Shown here in pieces: positions 36,715-48,985 of a DNA stretch of 64,000 nt. Origin of the DNA: Amblyomma americanum (lineage: Eukaryota; Arthropoda; Arachnida; Ixodida; Ixodidae); the NCBI RefSeq assembly GCF_052857255.1, contig NC_135505.1, forward strand, positions 142,078,343 through 142,142,342, in the 5' to 3' direction. Position 1 is the stretch's first letter, and each line of letters begins with the position of its first letter. The notes beneath the pieces are model-generated. The model did no database searches, had not been told where the DNA came from, and worked only from the letters and a program-made list of their open reading frames with translations. The position numbers were made by a program, and so were the translations under genes.

Positions 36715-39700
36715 GGATCGACCACGCTCCTCCACCACGCGGAAGCTTCGTAAAGCAGACGACACTGTTGCCGCCCGCATTCGAAAGACTATAGCGCAGA
36801 TGACAGTGAAGCGGGAGTGCCAGAAAACTATATTGACAAAGCTTTTCTGTCCTCGACGGCTTTGCCGGCCTCAACGTTCTCACGGAGTAGCACCGTTTTC
36901 GAAACAGATCTGACGTGTGTCCTTCACTGGGAGAACGAGCTGAGCAACTAGGAACCATCTCAACGCAGAAGACCTCCGAACGGAACTTCGCTAAAGCGAA
37001 CAGCGTGCGCACCGTCGCAGACGATACACTTTGGAAAGCAGACGACTGACAGCGTCGAAAATCGGGTGACGCGCCCGAAGAAAGCAGACGGCACCCACGG
37101 CGGGACACGTCCGCAGCAGCAGCAGACGACAATGACGGCGGCCAGCGCGGCAGACGAGGGCCAGACAGCAGACGACGACAGGCCTGTTCCGCATCGGCCA
37201 ATCAGGCCGGCGGCGGCGGCGGCGCGGAAGGCACCCATGCAGCAGCCAAGAGAGAAGCCCAGGCATCATTTTCCCACGCGGCTCGCGTATTTGTCCCGCA
37301 CGCCTTTTTGCTCTTCTTTTCGCCGCGGCTGCTCTCTCGCGCTGCGAGCAAACCGGCTTGCCCCGTTACGAAGATTAACAAGAAAACGCCGCCGCCGATC
37401 CCAGTGGCCGCCGCCGGCAGCTGCTCGGACCAAGGAGGAGGAGGAGGAGGAGGAGAGAGCTCCGTCGGCAAGAGGTGGCGAGCCGACCAAGAAACATCCA
37501 AAAGAGGAGAGAGAGGAGGGGGTAGGCAAAGTTAAATGCCTCGGTTCGGCACGCGGGTTAGTCCGCCGCCGACGCTGCCAAAAGGCCAGTCGAACCCTGT
37601 TGCGCAGTGAAGAGGAAGGAGGGGGGGAGAGATGACGTGACTCGAAAGCCTCGCGAGTAGCCGAGGGAAGCGCGCGCTCCCGATCGGCGGTCGCGGTAAC
37701 CAGCCAATTAAGCGCTCCGAGCGCCGGCGGCGGAGCTCCGGAGGAGGATCATCGCTTCTGAAGAGCGGGGAGGGGGGGGGGGGGGGGGAGCCCTCGGCGC
37801 GACGATGTTCCGCGGCCTTTGCGAAAAAAAAAAATACTCAGGTTTCAAGCCTTGACACAAGGATCCTCGTTGCTGCTTCCTTGCTGTAGAAAGTGAAAAC
37901 GAGAGTTCTGCTCGCTTTCTACCGCTTCGAATGATTAATAACGTTAAGGCTCTTCCAAGAGATGGCACAGTCATTTTTGGGAAGAGGAAAAGGGGGGGGG
38001 GGGGGGGGGGTGAGGGAGGCAGTCGCGAATAGGCTCGCGTACTTCTGAAAGAGGCGTTCTCTCTCTCTGTGCAGAACACGACAGCCCTTATTGGAGGAAG
38101 CAAGTCTCCAACGTCGTCAGCTGAGCAATGCAAGCAGACGAGGCGACCCCACCGTCTGCTCTCCTCTTCAGCGTCGTCTGCTACGGTCCCGGTGACGTAG
38201 CAGCGATCACGTGACAGAACGGGGTAGGTGTGCGTGTCCTTGCGACGAACAGTCCCGCACACGGCGGCGGGGTCGATGAAAAGAAACAACAAACGCGTGT
38301 CAAAATCCCCGCGAGAATAAGAAGTCCTCCGTCGCGGCACTTTTCAGAGCCCGAGCCCCGCTTCAAAACAGGTGAGACGGACGTAGAGACCGACGCACAA
38401 TGCAACGAAAGGGACGGAAGACGCAGACGAATAAGAAGGGGGGGGGGGGGGGGGGGGGAGCCATAGCGACAACAGGAGCCCCTCGCAAACGGGCAGATAC
38501 AAACAGGCGACGCACGGGAAGAAGGAGGGGGGTATCTTCACAGCTCAGCGACCGACAAAACCGGCAGACGAGGAGGCGCAAGCACAAAACCAAATCAGCC
38601 GGGGCCTCAACTAGTCTCCGCGCTGAGGAGAAGCAGCCCCGAGAGAGCAGGCAGGCAGAGCGCGTCCTTCCCCGCGCTCTCCCCCTCGCCGCTACCTGCC
38701 TACACGGCACGACAACAACAAACGCCGCAGCAGCAGCAGCAGCCACCGGCAGCCGCTGCCCACCTATGCCAACCTGCCCCGGTCGCCCCCAAAGAAACCC
38801 GCGCCGCGCAGCCAGCTCCTCCGCCGAAGATTCTCACGGTCCATTTTCCTCCGACTCTGCCGCTGGAAGGCCCTCCTCCTCCGCGACCTTCTTATTCTTG
38901 CCCTTTTCCTCCCCCCCGGTCTCTCACAGCGACCCCTCTCTCCACTGCTCTCCCCCCTCCCTTTCTTCTTCGGCGGCTGCTGCACTGCGATGCCCACCGC
39001 CGCCGCCACTGGTCCTGCTGCCCTGCCCCCGAAGAAACGAGCTTACGCGCGAATTGAGGGAGAGACCACGCCGAGGCGGCCCACCGGAGCGCCCCCTCCC
39101 AATCTCCCGGTGTCTTGAAATAAAGCTCGCTCAAGTCGCCTCATTTTGGCCACTTCTTGAGCCCCTCCTCTCTTCGCGAAGTTGCGTCGCGCTAACGGAG
39201 GACAGACGAACTGCGCGAACTAAGATGTGAAAACGCGCGCGCAAAATCCGAAAGAAAAGAGATACAAGCGCAGTTCGTTATCACTTTCGAAGAGCAGGTC
39301 ATCGCACTTTCCCCAGTGACGATTAAGCTCGCAAGCGCCGTGACGGTGCCGACTGAAAGTGTTTCCAGCTAGATCAAATGAGCGTGAGAACCCTCGGGGC
39401 GTGGAAGATTTGGGCCGCGTGAACGAACAACGTGCTGGTGAACAAAGGAAAATGATCGTTCGCTGTTGCCGATTCCTTTACCTGCCAACTATATCGGGTA
39501 CAAGACAAGGCAAACAGAAAAGGACACTATGGGCGCTTGTGACAAGGTGAATCCGACGCACCCGTCCCATGTCCCACCACCGCCTTGCCTCAGCTGCCCC
39601 ATCGGGATATTTTCTTAGGGCCAATACGACCGGAGAGAGTCTACCCCCGGAAGAGAAATGCAAAAAAGAAAAAAAAAATTCGAAAAAGCGAACCACGATC

Positions 39701-40051
39701 CCGAATAGGGTCAGGCAAAACCGAACCAGCGAACAAAAATGTCCACCAAACAACTCAAATAAGCCCCGGTCCCAGCTGGTCCAAGCTCTATTAGCGCGTG
39801 TTACAACAGCAGCCGCCTCGGCACAGAGGCGCCTAGGGCTCTGTGCGACGCGTTAGCCCCAATGAGGGTAAGGGGGGACGGAGCGAGTAGGAGGTGTACG
39901 CGTGTGTCTGGTAGAGGGGGAGGGTAAGGTTGGGGGGTGGGGGGTGCAATTATGCGGTTAAGCAGTCGCCACACCTCCCGTATTTGCGTACGGAGCACCG
40001 TCCAGGGCCGCGTGCGATGGTGAGGCAAACGAGCACGGCCTCGAACGGAGT

Positions 40052-40079
40052 CACACACACACACACACGCACACACACT
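40052..40079. repeat. (CA)n microsatellite
   Basis: About 14 CA units with one interruption (gc). Confidence 0.9.
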
Positions 40080-40532
40080 ACAGGGCCGTGTCCACCCATA
40101 AAGCTGCAACTTCAAGCTCTCCTCTGCGAGCGCCAAAACGACCCCTTTCCCTCTTTTCCAGGTCATTACAGCCTCGCGAGGCTCTCTCTCCAAGCTGGAC
40201 CGAGGTGTCGATGGTGGTCGGCGGTGTGTGCGCCCCCCGGTAATTACGACATGGTCGGGAGGACACTAACGAGTCGATAACCAGGCCCGCGAATCGTCCC
40301 GGAGCGGCGACTTCGACCACCGAGGTGGCGGGGGGGGGGGGGGGGGGGGGGGGGAGAGAGAGCGTGTAATCTACGCTAATCGGAGAGAAAAAAAAAGATA
40401 TCGATATCTCGAGTGATATCGATTACGCACTTAGCGCCTCATGTAGTGCGCCCGCACACAAAAACACCAAACCCGAGAAGAGACAAAACATAGGCGCCGC
40501 CATAATGAGAGTGTTCGGGGGAGAAAACTCAC

Positions 40533-40587
40533 CAGCAGGCGTTGCTGCTGCTTCGTGCCAGGCTTCGATGATCAGAGAGAAGGTACC
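40533..40587 (-). CDS. Dl: Delta exon 3: 55-base exon linking MNNL to DSL
   Basis: This exon is too short to stand out as an open frame. It encodes GTFSLIIEAWHEAAATPA plus one base. The preceding exon ends FSWP, so the joined text reads FSWPGTFSLIIEAWH, which matches the same stretch in Drosophila Delta. The acceptor is ctcttccag before 40587 and the donor is GTGAGT from 40532. Phase is 0 in and 1 out, and the single leftover G completes a Gly codon with exon 4. Confidence 0.93.
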
Positions 40588-41603
40588 CTGGAAGAGAGAA
40601 AGGGTAGATAGAGGTAATTAGCCTAAATTACCCGGCGTGTTCGATTAACTAGTTCGCTCTGCACTCCATCACTACGCTTACACAGTTGTGCACTCGCAAA
40701 CTGAGCGCTAAAGCAGCTCCCCCCCTCCCCCAAACTTGTTTGGTCAACATTGACACAAACGACTTCCAGCTGGCCATGTGCGGACATTTTTTTTTCCCCG
40801 TTAATTCACAATTTTTGTGGCGCCTTCCTTTCTCCCTAATGATCCCCACTCAGCAACTTGCCTGACTGAGGACAGGCTGTGATCACTTCATTATCAAGCA
40901 TGCAGGAAGTTTAAGCGTCGAATTTGCCAAGCTCCACAACAGACCATTGCGCTGACTCCTGACATTACCAATCCAACGAAAGATTACCGACGGCCAACCC
41001 AGACAGCTGACGCAGTTCTCATACGTCACGTGCAAATCGTGCAGAAACCGATACAGGTTAAAACGGGGCACACTTCGAATTATGAGTATGTGCATGGGTG
41101 GGTGGGAGTGTGGGTGTCTGCACCGACTCCTCCCACACGACACAAATAGTTGCTGTAGTTCTCACACGTCACGTGCTAGTCGTGCGGAAACCAATACAGC
41201 CTAAATCGGGTCACATTTGGATGACGTGTGTATGTGCGTCAAGCACTTGATTGACAGATAACCTACAGCCGCCAGCTGTGTGTGCAGCCCTCCAACATGA
41301 CGTAACCCAGCACGAATTAAAGCACTACTGCACTGCACTGAAACGCCAACCCATGCAGCAGTAATAATAATAAGTGGTTTTAATAAATAAACACAAAAAC
41401 AAAGAAAAGACTTTTGCCGGGCCCGGCATCTGCTATCGTGACTGAAAGCACCCGAGCTGGGGTCAGCGGAAAGAAAGTGGCAGTGAGATGATTAGTTAGA
41501 GGGAATGAGAAAGAGGTGAGGGGCAGGGAGAGAAAGGATACGGGTGATGTAGTAGTAGTACAGGGCAGGAGCAGCGGCAGAGGAGGAGGAGTAAAAGACT
41601 CAC
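40588..41603 (-). other. Dl: Delta intron 2
   Basis: A 1.0-kb phase 0 intron between the MNNL exon and the 55-base exon. It holds repeat copy A (41362-41560), only 44 bases past the donor. I see no gene in the rest. Confidence 0.9.
41362..41560 (+). repeat. Dispersed repeat copy A beside Delta exon 2
   Basis: Shares tggttttaataa, ggcatctgctatcg, gagctgggg-cagcgga and agaaagaggtgaggg with copies B and C. It is the most diverged of the three. It starts 44 bases past the exon 2 donor. Confidence 0.75.
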
Positions 41604-41909
41604 GGGCCAGGAGAACTCGAAGGGAAAGCGGATGGGCGGCCGCGAGGCGTTGAAGAGCGCCCCGTCCGAGCCGGACTGGAGCAGCACGGGCGTGCTGAGC
41701 TCCCCGTAGGTGCAGGGCGAGTCGGTGTCCACCGTCTTCTGGTAGTGCTTGAGGCAGACGCGGAAGGAGACGCGGCACGGGCTGCCCGGGCAGGGCACCC
41801 CCTCCGACGAAGGGGGCAGCCCCGTCGAGCAGCACGCGCCCTGGGAGTCGCGGTTCGACGGGTTCGAGAACGAGCCCAGCCGCAGCTCGAACACGCCCGA
41901 GCCGAGCAC
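41604..41909 (-). CDS. Dl: Delta exon 2: MNNL (Notch ligand N-terminal) domain
   Basis: This is 306 bases (102 codons), phase 0 at both ends. The acceptor is gcgcag before 41909 and the donor is GTGAGT from 41603. The peptide opens VLGSGVFELRLGSFSNPSNR and contains GACCSTG, a CRVSFRVCLKHYQ block and SPCTYGELSTPVL, then ends RFPFEFSWP. These match the MNNL domain of Delta and Jagged ligands, including the conserved paired cysteines and the FELRL start. The domain forms the C2-like head that contacts Notch and lipid. Only about 50 bases on each side separate this exon from copies of a dispersed repeat (41362-41560 and 41964-42197). Confidence 0.95.
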
Positions 41910-41963
41910 CTGCGCACGGTGCGGGGGGAGAGAGGTCACGTGAGCACTCGGCGCAAACAAGTT

Positions 41964-42197
41964 GCAGTGGTTTATGAAAACAATAACAAAAAGTGGGGAC
42001 GAGATTCTTGCTAGCCCCGGCATCTGCCATCGATACTGAAGAACCTGAGCTGGGGCAGCGGAAATAAAGGATAGCAGGCAGAATGGAGAAATGAAACGAA
42101 AGAGGTGAGGGGACAGAAAGAGAGGATAGGGAGAGAAGTAGTATATACAACTATTCACACAATAAGAAACGTGTCCAGGTTGCGCGCGCGATTAGTA
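41964..42197 (+). repeat. Dispersed repeat copy B beside Delta exon 2
   Basis: Same family as A, same orientation, on the other side of exon 2. Key words: tgctagccccggcatctgcc, atcgatactgaag, ctgagctggggcagcggaaa. It begins 54 bases upstream of the exon 2 acceptor and pairs with copy C to form a large hairpin. Confidence 0.8.
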
Positions 42198-42233
42198 CAT
42201 ACAAGTCGCTGGCCTAGTTTGTTTCATCACGAA

Positions 42234-42468
42234 CTAATCACGCGCGCAACCTGTACACAATCATTATTGTATAAATGGTCTTTGTGTATATTACCTCTCC
42301 CCCTATCCTCTCTTCCTGTCCCCTCACCTCTTTCATTTCATTAATCCATTCTGCCTGCTATCTTTTATTTCCGCTGCCCCAGCTCAGGTGCTTCAGTATC
42401 GATGGCAGACGCCGGGGCTAGCAAAAACCTTTTCCTTCCTTTTTTATTATTATTTTTAATAAACCACT

Positions 42469-42470
<2 letters not shown>
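42234..42470 (-). repeat. Dispersed repeat copy C, inverted partner of B
   Basis: On the minus strand it matches copy B closely, from taataaaccac-like start through gctagccccggcgtctgcc to ggttgcgcgcgtgattagt. B and C are separated by about 36 bases, giving a foldback of about 500 bases. Confidence 0.8.

Positions 42471-42525
<55 letters not shown>
42469..42525. repeat. (TAC)n microsatellite
   Basis: About 19 perfect triplets follow copy C directly, probably grown from the tail of that element. Confidence 0.97.
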
Positions 42526-45500
42526 AGGCCTACTACTAAACACGCTTTTGCTACGCTATAACAACCACGCATAAGGTGCAACAACTCGACACAAAACAAA
42601 AGCACAAAACAATCGCGCACTGGCCGAGAAATACTGTTCGGCTCTCCTTACGGGATTGTTTAGCTTGCGGTAGAGGATTTGTGAAAAATAAAATAAGTCT
42701 GAATGTGCGAGAGACAGACGCACAACAGCTCGCAGAACAACGAAAACGCGTTTATATACGCAGCAGCAGACAGCCGTGTGGTCGCAGACGGCAACGAGCT
42801 AGAGCAGACGACACTCAACAACTGAACAGCAGACGAACTCTTACAGCAGACGGCGACGTTAGGGAGCTCGCACAATATAGAAACTGCTCGCGCATACGTA
42901 ACATCCAGCCCCGGTGCAGTATAGCAGCAGGGAATTCCATACGACTGAGAGAGAGGACAACTGGCTAAGCAGACGACAATGTCGAATAAAGCAGACGAAA
43001 AGGGGGGAGGGAGGGGGGTTCGGCGACGAAACTGCGTCGAGCAGACGACGATACACGTTTAGTGAAAACGCGGGCAACTATACCATTTAGTGCGACAAGG
43101 GATCGCGAACTTGGAGCGAGTGAAAACTGCACGAGCATCGGCGAAGCCAAGTGCGAGTGAGTTCATCACGGCACAGCCCCCTGTGTGATCGCAATAAGCT
43201 TACGAAGCGCGGCGCAATCAAAGGTACGCCGTGTGACTTAAGATGAACTCTGGCGAGAGAGCAATACAGACAGAGCGCGTATACATACAAGCGAACAAGC
43301 AACAAGGAAAGAAACGTCACTATACCGGAAAACAATCCGCAATCAGGCGTTCAGAGAGAGAGGCATCTCATCTAAGAGAGAACGGTCGCATCCAAGATTG
43401 TCGAATCACCACACGAATGAGCTTTTCCCATGAACGAAGCGAGGCAGAACACAACGCGTACACAGAGGAAAAATAAAATCGCACAACGAACACGTTCCAC
43501 CGGGGTCCGGAAAACGGTCATCGATTATAGCTGGGCAAGAGAGCGCAGGCAGCCGGATAAATGAAGTGTCAAATTAGCAGATTTCCTCGGGGAGGCGCTA
43601 GGGACTGAAGAGAAGAAATATGTATATATATATATAAAAGAAAGAAAGCTATAGACTCCGGAGGCCGGAACTTCGCTCCTTTTTACGCGTACGACGAACC
43701 TCGCAACCGGACGGTGCAGAAGAAATTCCTGAACCACCTCTCCCCTCCACCCTCTCTACCCGGCATTCCAGCCCACACCACTCTGAACAAAAAAAAAAAA
43801 CGCGAGGGGGGGGGGGTGCTAAAACCAGAGGGAGAGGGGAAGAAGAAGAAGACTGGTTTACGGCCGAGATTGAAAATTAATAACCGCGCAAGGAACATGC
43901 CCGTAATCAGCGAACAAAATCAGTTAAGCGTCGTTTACAAACTGGAAGTAATGGGGGGAGCGAAAGGCCTAAACGACGCTGAAAAACTGGTAATTATCCT
44001 GCTACCATACTATGCGGAAAGGAATACGGGAGGCACACAAGATGCCGCGCGAGGACATTGTGTAGTACGCACAGCTACGAGGAAAACCCGGGCGAGTGCA
44101 ATCCCAATTCATAACGCATTCGACATAGTCGCCAATCGTTCGCTACTTAACGCCGCAATAAGGTCTGTCATCGTCTGCAACCAAGATGGCAGGAGACCAC
44201 CGTAGGCGCGCGGCCGTCCGGGCATTACGTCCGACGTTTTCAATTGTCACTCCGGTCGGCTCCGACGTGATAAGTTACTGCCTCCATTCTCCGAAGAAAC
44301 AAAAGGCGACCAGAGAACACAAACGCGCCGCTCGGAAGCTCTCACGCCGGGCCGGTTCGGAACAAGCAGGAGGGAGCCCCGATCGCCCCGTGACACGGTC
44401 ACTCCGGCGCTGCGCATGCCCTACATCCATCAGCGCCGGTTCCCGAACGCCTACCAGGCGGCGCGCGCGACCCCGAAGAGAGCCGCTAACAACAATGCGG
44501 CTTCGCACCGGGTGTTAGCGCTCGGCAACTTTCGCCCGGGTCGCCACTGCGGTTTCGCAGACGCCAGGACCACACAGCGCGACAACCGCAGGCAGACAAC
44601 ACTCGCACGCAAATACACTACTTCACAGGGCAGACGACGGGCAGACGACGCACGTCGGGAAGGGAGAAAAAAAAAAAAGCAGACGACTAACACCCTCCAT
44701 ACGGCGGGTGGCAGCAAAACGGCTGCATTCGCAGACGACGTGACCACTGGCGCTATTTTCTTTTTAACGGATTACGCATACAAAAAAAAGCAACAAGTAA
44801 CGGCAAAGCGCCGAAAATCACCTACTTTTCCCATGATTTTTGTCGTGTTTTTAATATAAATAATCTGAACAGATAGAAAACGTGACAAGGCGCGAAACGA
44901 CAGAGGACAATGAGAAAAGCGCGAGGAACACCGGACTATCTTCTGCTGGAGCAAAAAATATGGGAAGCAAGAAAGGGAAAAACAGAGAACACGGAAGATA
45001 GGAGAAAGATCACACCGTGGTGCCAGTCTACAGCGCATAAGCGAGATGGACGGCAGAGACTTGTCCTTCTTGTTTAGTTTTCCTTCGACGTGTAAACAAA
45101 CGCGTCGGCCGCGCAGTCGAGAGGAACGCACAAAAAAAGTGTTGTGTGTGTGTACTTATGTCCGTGTAAGTCTTCCGTGTTTACGTATACGCCGACCGGA
45201 GCCGGGTGTCGAGAGACGGTGCCATCACTCGCCACCGCGAGGGGGCGCCACTTCACCAACCGAAACCGACTCGCAGCCGCGCGCACGAAACTCACGTCGC
45301 CTTCTCTTCGCCAGCTAAAGCAAATAAAGGACCGTGTGTGTGTAATGAATGTATTCGAAAGGCCCACAGCTGCTTTGCGGGACGACGCCTTTCAACGAAT
45401 GCCGTTCTTCGCACGCGGCCACCATCGCTGCCCCCCCCCCCCCCCCCCCTTGCTCCTGACGCCAACTGTTTCCCTCTGGTGGCCCGGTCAGGTTCGGCGC

Positions 45501-46048
45501 CTCTAACGACGGCGTCACGTAGCACGCGGATTCCTTCGGCGCCGACGAGTTTCCACCCGGAGAACAGCGCCGCCACAACCACCACGTTCGGGGTTCAACG
45601 ACCTATACTCGCCTCAACTGTCTCAAACGTCCCGAACAACAGCACGAACAGCGCTTTCCGGGACTGGTGATTCAAAGTTCGCGCACAAAAAACCGCCCGA
45701 AGAGCGAAAGAAACCGCGGTCAAGACGCTTTCTCTCTCTCTGCTTATCAGGCTCCGAGAAGCGTGAGCTGAGTTAAAACAAACCCTTCGGGCTTGTAAAC
45801 GAAGGGAACCGTTAGCTCCCAACTGGGGCTAGTTGGATTTTTTTTTGTTTATTTGCTTTCGACGCGGAAGAGAAACGCTTTCGAGGCCCGCAGCAGCAAA
45901 GAAATCGGTAACGTGTTTAACAAAGCAGTTGCGGTACGTTAACATTGCCACAGTACAGCTGGCTTTTCATAGCAACATGTCCTCAGGCGGCGCCAAACTA
46001 TACGTAACCTTGCCAGCGCTGCGAATACCGCTGCGAGCACTACGACCT

Positions 46049-46365
46049 AAATTGGTTTTGGGGGAAAGGAAATGGCGCAGTATCTGTCTCACATCTCGGC
46101 GGACACTCCAACCGCGCCGTAAGGGAAGGGATAAATGAGGGACTGAGAGAACAAAGGAAGAAAGAGGTGCCGTATATGGGAAGGCTCCGGAATAATTTCG
46201 ACCACCTGGGCTGGGGATCTTTAACGTGCACTGACATCGCACAGTACACGGGGGCGCCTTTGCGTTTCGCCTCCATCAAAACGCGGCCGCCGCGGTCGGG
46301 GGGTTCGAACCCGGGAACTCCGGATCAGTAGCCGAGCGCCCTCACCACTGGGCCACCGCGGCCGG
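46049..46365 (-). mobile_element. Tick-type tRNA-derived SINE, near full length
   Basis: Minus strand: ccgcggtggcccagtggtga, cgggttcgaacc, then the body with small indels (duplicated ccccagcccagg, extra g in the B-box flank) and the ccaattt tail. It lies in Delta intron 1 in gene-sense orientation. Confidence 0.9.
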
Positions 46366-48460
46366 TAAAATGCAGAATTTTACGCTCGCGCAAAGTAAGG
46401 TTACAACAAAACAAGAAACAAAAAAAAATCGCGACGTCTCGAAAATATCAAACGGATATACGAATTACAAAGCTGGATTAACGGTACGCAATGGAAGACA
46501 AAAAGAAAGAAAATAGCGGACGAGGTGAGGAGAGGTGGAGCGAAGAAGCGAATGACCCGAACGTGTATGATCGACCGGCTGCCTTTCCACGAACACCGCC
46601 GGTCTCCTGAACGCCCGAAGCACACCGTTACGGCCGCGACGTCTGGAGCACAAAACACGCGCGTATACGGGGGAGGCGCGGTGGGGGTTATTGAAGAAAT
46701 CGACTGAGGAGGGGTGAAGCAGGGTAGGGAGGAGGAGGAGGGGAGACGATCGCCCTCTCGGCCAGAGAAGAAACAAGAGAGCAGCATAAACAAGCGCGCG
46801 CCCAGAGCGGCCAGGGTTTCCAGGAAACAAATAACACACAGCGCGTCGACGAGGAGATCCAGTCGCTTCCAACGTGTATAACCCGATGACGGACACAGCG
46901 TTCAAACCGCAGGGCTCTTACACACCGGCGCGCAACCCCCCCACCACTCATGGTTTTTCGAGACATCATCGAAGCACAGTACTACACCCGCCGCAAAGGC
47001 AGCAAATAAAAGGCGCCCACTTTATAGGTGTACGAGATTATGGAAACAACGATGATGCCCGAGGGAGGGGGGTTCGTTGCTCTCTCGTCTGTAGCGAACT
47101 GCCGAGAAGAGGCGGCGATCGCCCAGGGGTAATATAAAGTATATGCGCCGGCCCAACAAAGAGGAGCCGAGAGCCGATCCAGAATCAAACAGGCGCACCG
47201 CTATAGAAAAAAAAAAAAGAGGCCTAAACAATGAGCCGCCCACGCGGGCAAAGAAAAAAACAGAACAGAAACGCCGGGCACACGGACTTATTTTTAACGC
47301 GCCGGGGGAATCTTTACGCCCTTCTGTTTCTTGTGTTACTTGTTCCCCCTCCTTGTCCTTTCATTGCGTTCAGATTCCCAGAAGAACAGACGTGCCGCTC
47401 AGAGCAGCTCGCAAGAAAAAAAAAGAAAGGATTCGTCTGCTCGCGGAGGAGTCTGTCCGTCTGCTTCGCGCCAAATTGAATTCGTCTGCTCCGCGCGCGA
47501 AGAGAAGACGACGCAGCGGACATGACAAGTGCGAGATAAGCAGAGCGGTGCGTAGATCGTATACCTTCTTTTGAAGCCTCCCACAAAGTCGGACACTATT
47601 ACAAAACTATAGGACTTTAGCCGAGTGTCGCACCCCCTTGCGGCAATCGAATGAACCGCATGAAGCTCCTAAATAAACGCCGGCGGAGATTTTTCGCCAG
47701 CTAAACATAGGGGAAAAAAAAAAAAACGTCTGCAGGATGCACGCGCATACTTATTTGGAGTTCGGTAACAATAAAGGGAACTAAATATGATAAAACAACG
47801 CTTAAATAAAGCAAACGCTTATATAAGCGGGGAGGAGCTCGTCTGCGCCGTCCGCAAAGGCGCGAATTTCGCGAAAAAACTTCATTTTTACGTCACCGAA
47901 CCCCCCGGCGTCCCGATATCACTCGTCGCAAGGCCAGAACAAGGAAGTCGCCAAACCTCAGCTGCCACCCCGCGAGCGCATATGCAAGAAAGACCGCAAG
48001 ATAAAAGAACAGCCTAGAAACAAAAAAAGCCAGAGACCGTAAAACAGCCTTATAGTATAGAACCCGAAAACGGCTCTCGCACACTGCAAGGGGTGAACTG
48101 AATCTTATTCTCGCGCCAGGCGTTCTCCTTATCGATAGGCGCCCGGTCGAAGGCAAAGCCAATAGGCCCAGAAGCAAGCTGGAGAAAGAAGAGATCGAGA
48201 AAGAAAGAAGAAAGGAAAAACAAGCTCACGGGCGGCCGCGCACCCCGCCGGAACACCTGGCGCATATGTGCTACCGCCGCCAAAGCGAGGCCGCGCCAGC
48301 GGCAGGGAGCAGATGCCGACACGACACCTGCCACCTTCGGCGCAGCCGACGACGAGCTTGAAATTTCAAATGCGCCGCGCTTTGAGCCGACCGTGAGCAG
48401 ACGACTGCGTCTAACGTGCGTCAGAAACTTATTCGGCTCGTGAGCGGCAGTTCGGATGGA

Positions 48461-48716
48461 TCATCATCATCAGCCTGACTACACCCACTGCAGGGCAAAG
48501 GCCTCTCCCATGTCTCTCCAATTGACCCTCTCCTTTGCCAGATTTGTCCACCCTATGCCTCTAAACTTCCTAATCTCATCCGCCCACCTACCTTTCTGCT
48601 GCCCACTGCTACGCTTGCCTTCTCTTGGAATCCACTCCGTTACCCTTAAGGACCAGCGGGCATCTTGCCTTCGCATTACATGCACTGCCCAAGCGCATTT
48701 CTTCCTCTAGATTTCG
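48461..48716 (-). mobile_element. 3' end of an RTE-type LINE (reverse transcriptase tail)
   Basis: The minus-strand frame 48685-48479 reads LRVTEWIPREGKRSSGQQKG, RWADEIRKF and WRDMGEAFALQWV, the C-terminal tail of RTE-like reverse transcriptases. It ends in a simple (atg)n/(atc)n tail, as RTE elements do. Only the last 70 codons remain and the catalytic domain is gone. Confidence 0.7.
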
Positions 48717-48717
48717 G

Positions 48718-48985
48718 TTAGGATGGATGGATAACGGCTTTTTACACTTTGTATCGGGTGGCAGCTTGCGCCACCTAGCCTATACTTCCCCCATTATTAA
48801 TTTATTTTTTTGTTCTTCCTTTTCCTCCAATTTCGCTCTTAAAATGTCCAGTCTGACTATCTTTTTCCCTCTCCAAATTGACCCCTCCTTTGATTTCCTC
48901 CACCAATCTTGCAACCTCCCCTTCGTCAATGTCACGCTTTTATGCCGTTTCGTAGCACCAAGGTGGCCAGCAATTCAGTTAGTAA
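48718..48985. repeat. Interspersed repeat next to the LINE tail
   Basis: Begins ggatggatggataacggctt and carries ggtggcagcttgcgccacct. I associate this text with interspersed tick repeats but cannot name the family. No open frame of note. Confidence 0.4.

Larger units (their letters stand above)
31120..40532 (-). other. Dl: Delta intron 3 (9.4 kb)
   Basis: I see no gene inside. It holds an element with three related arms (31217-31640), a foldback element (33913-34086), a SINE (35935-36242), eight of the window's longest G/C runs (13-26 bases) and eleven exact gcagacgac copies. The GC-rich open frames within it show no domain and overlap on both strands. Confidence 0.85.
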
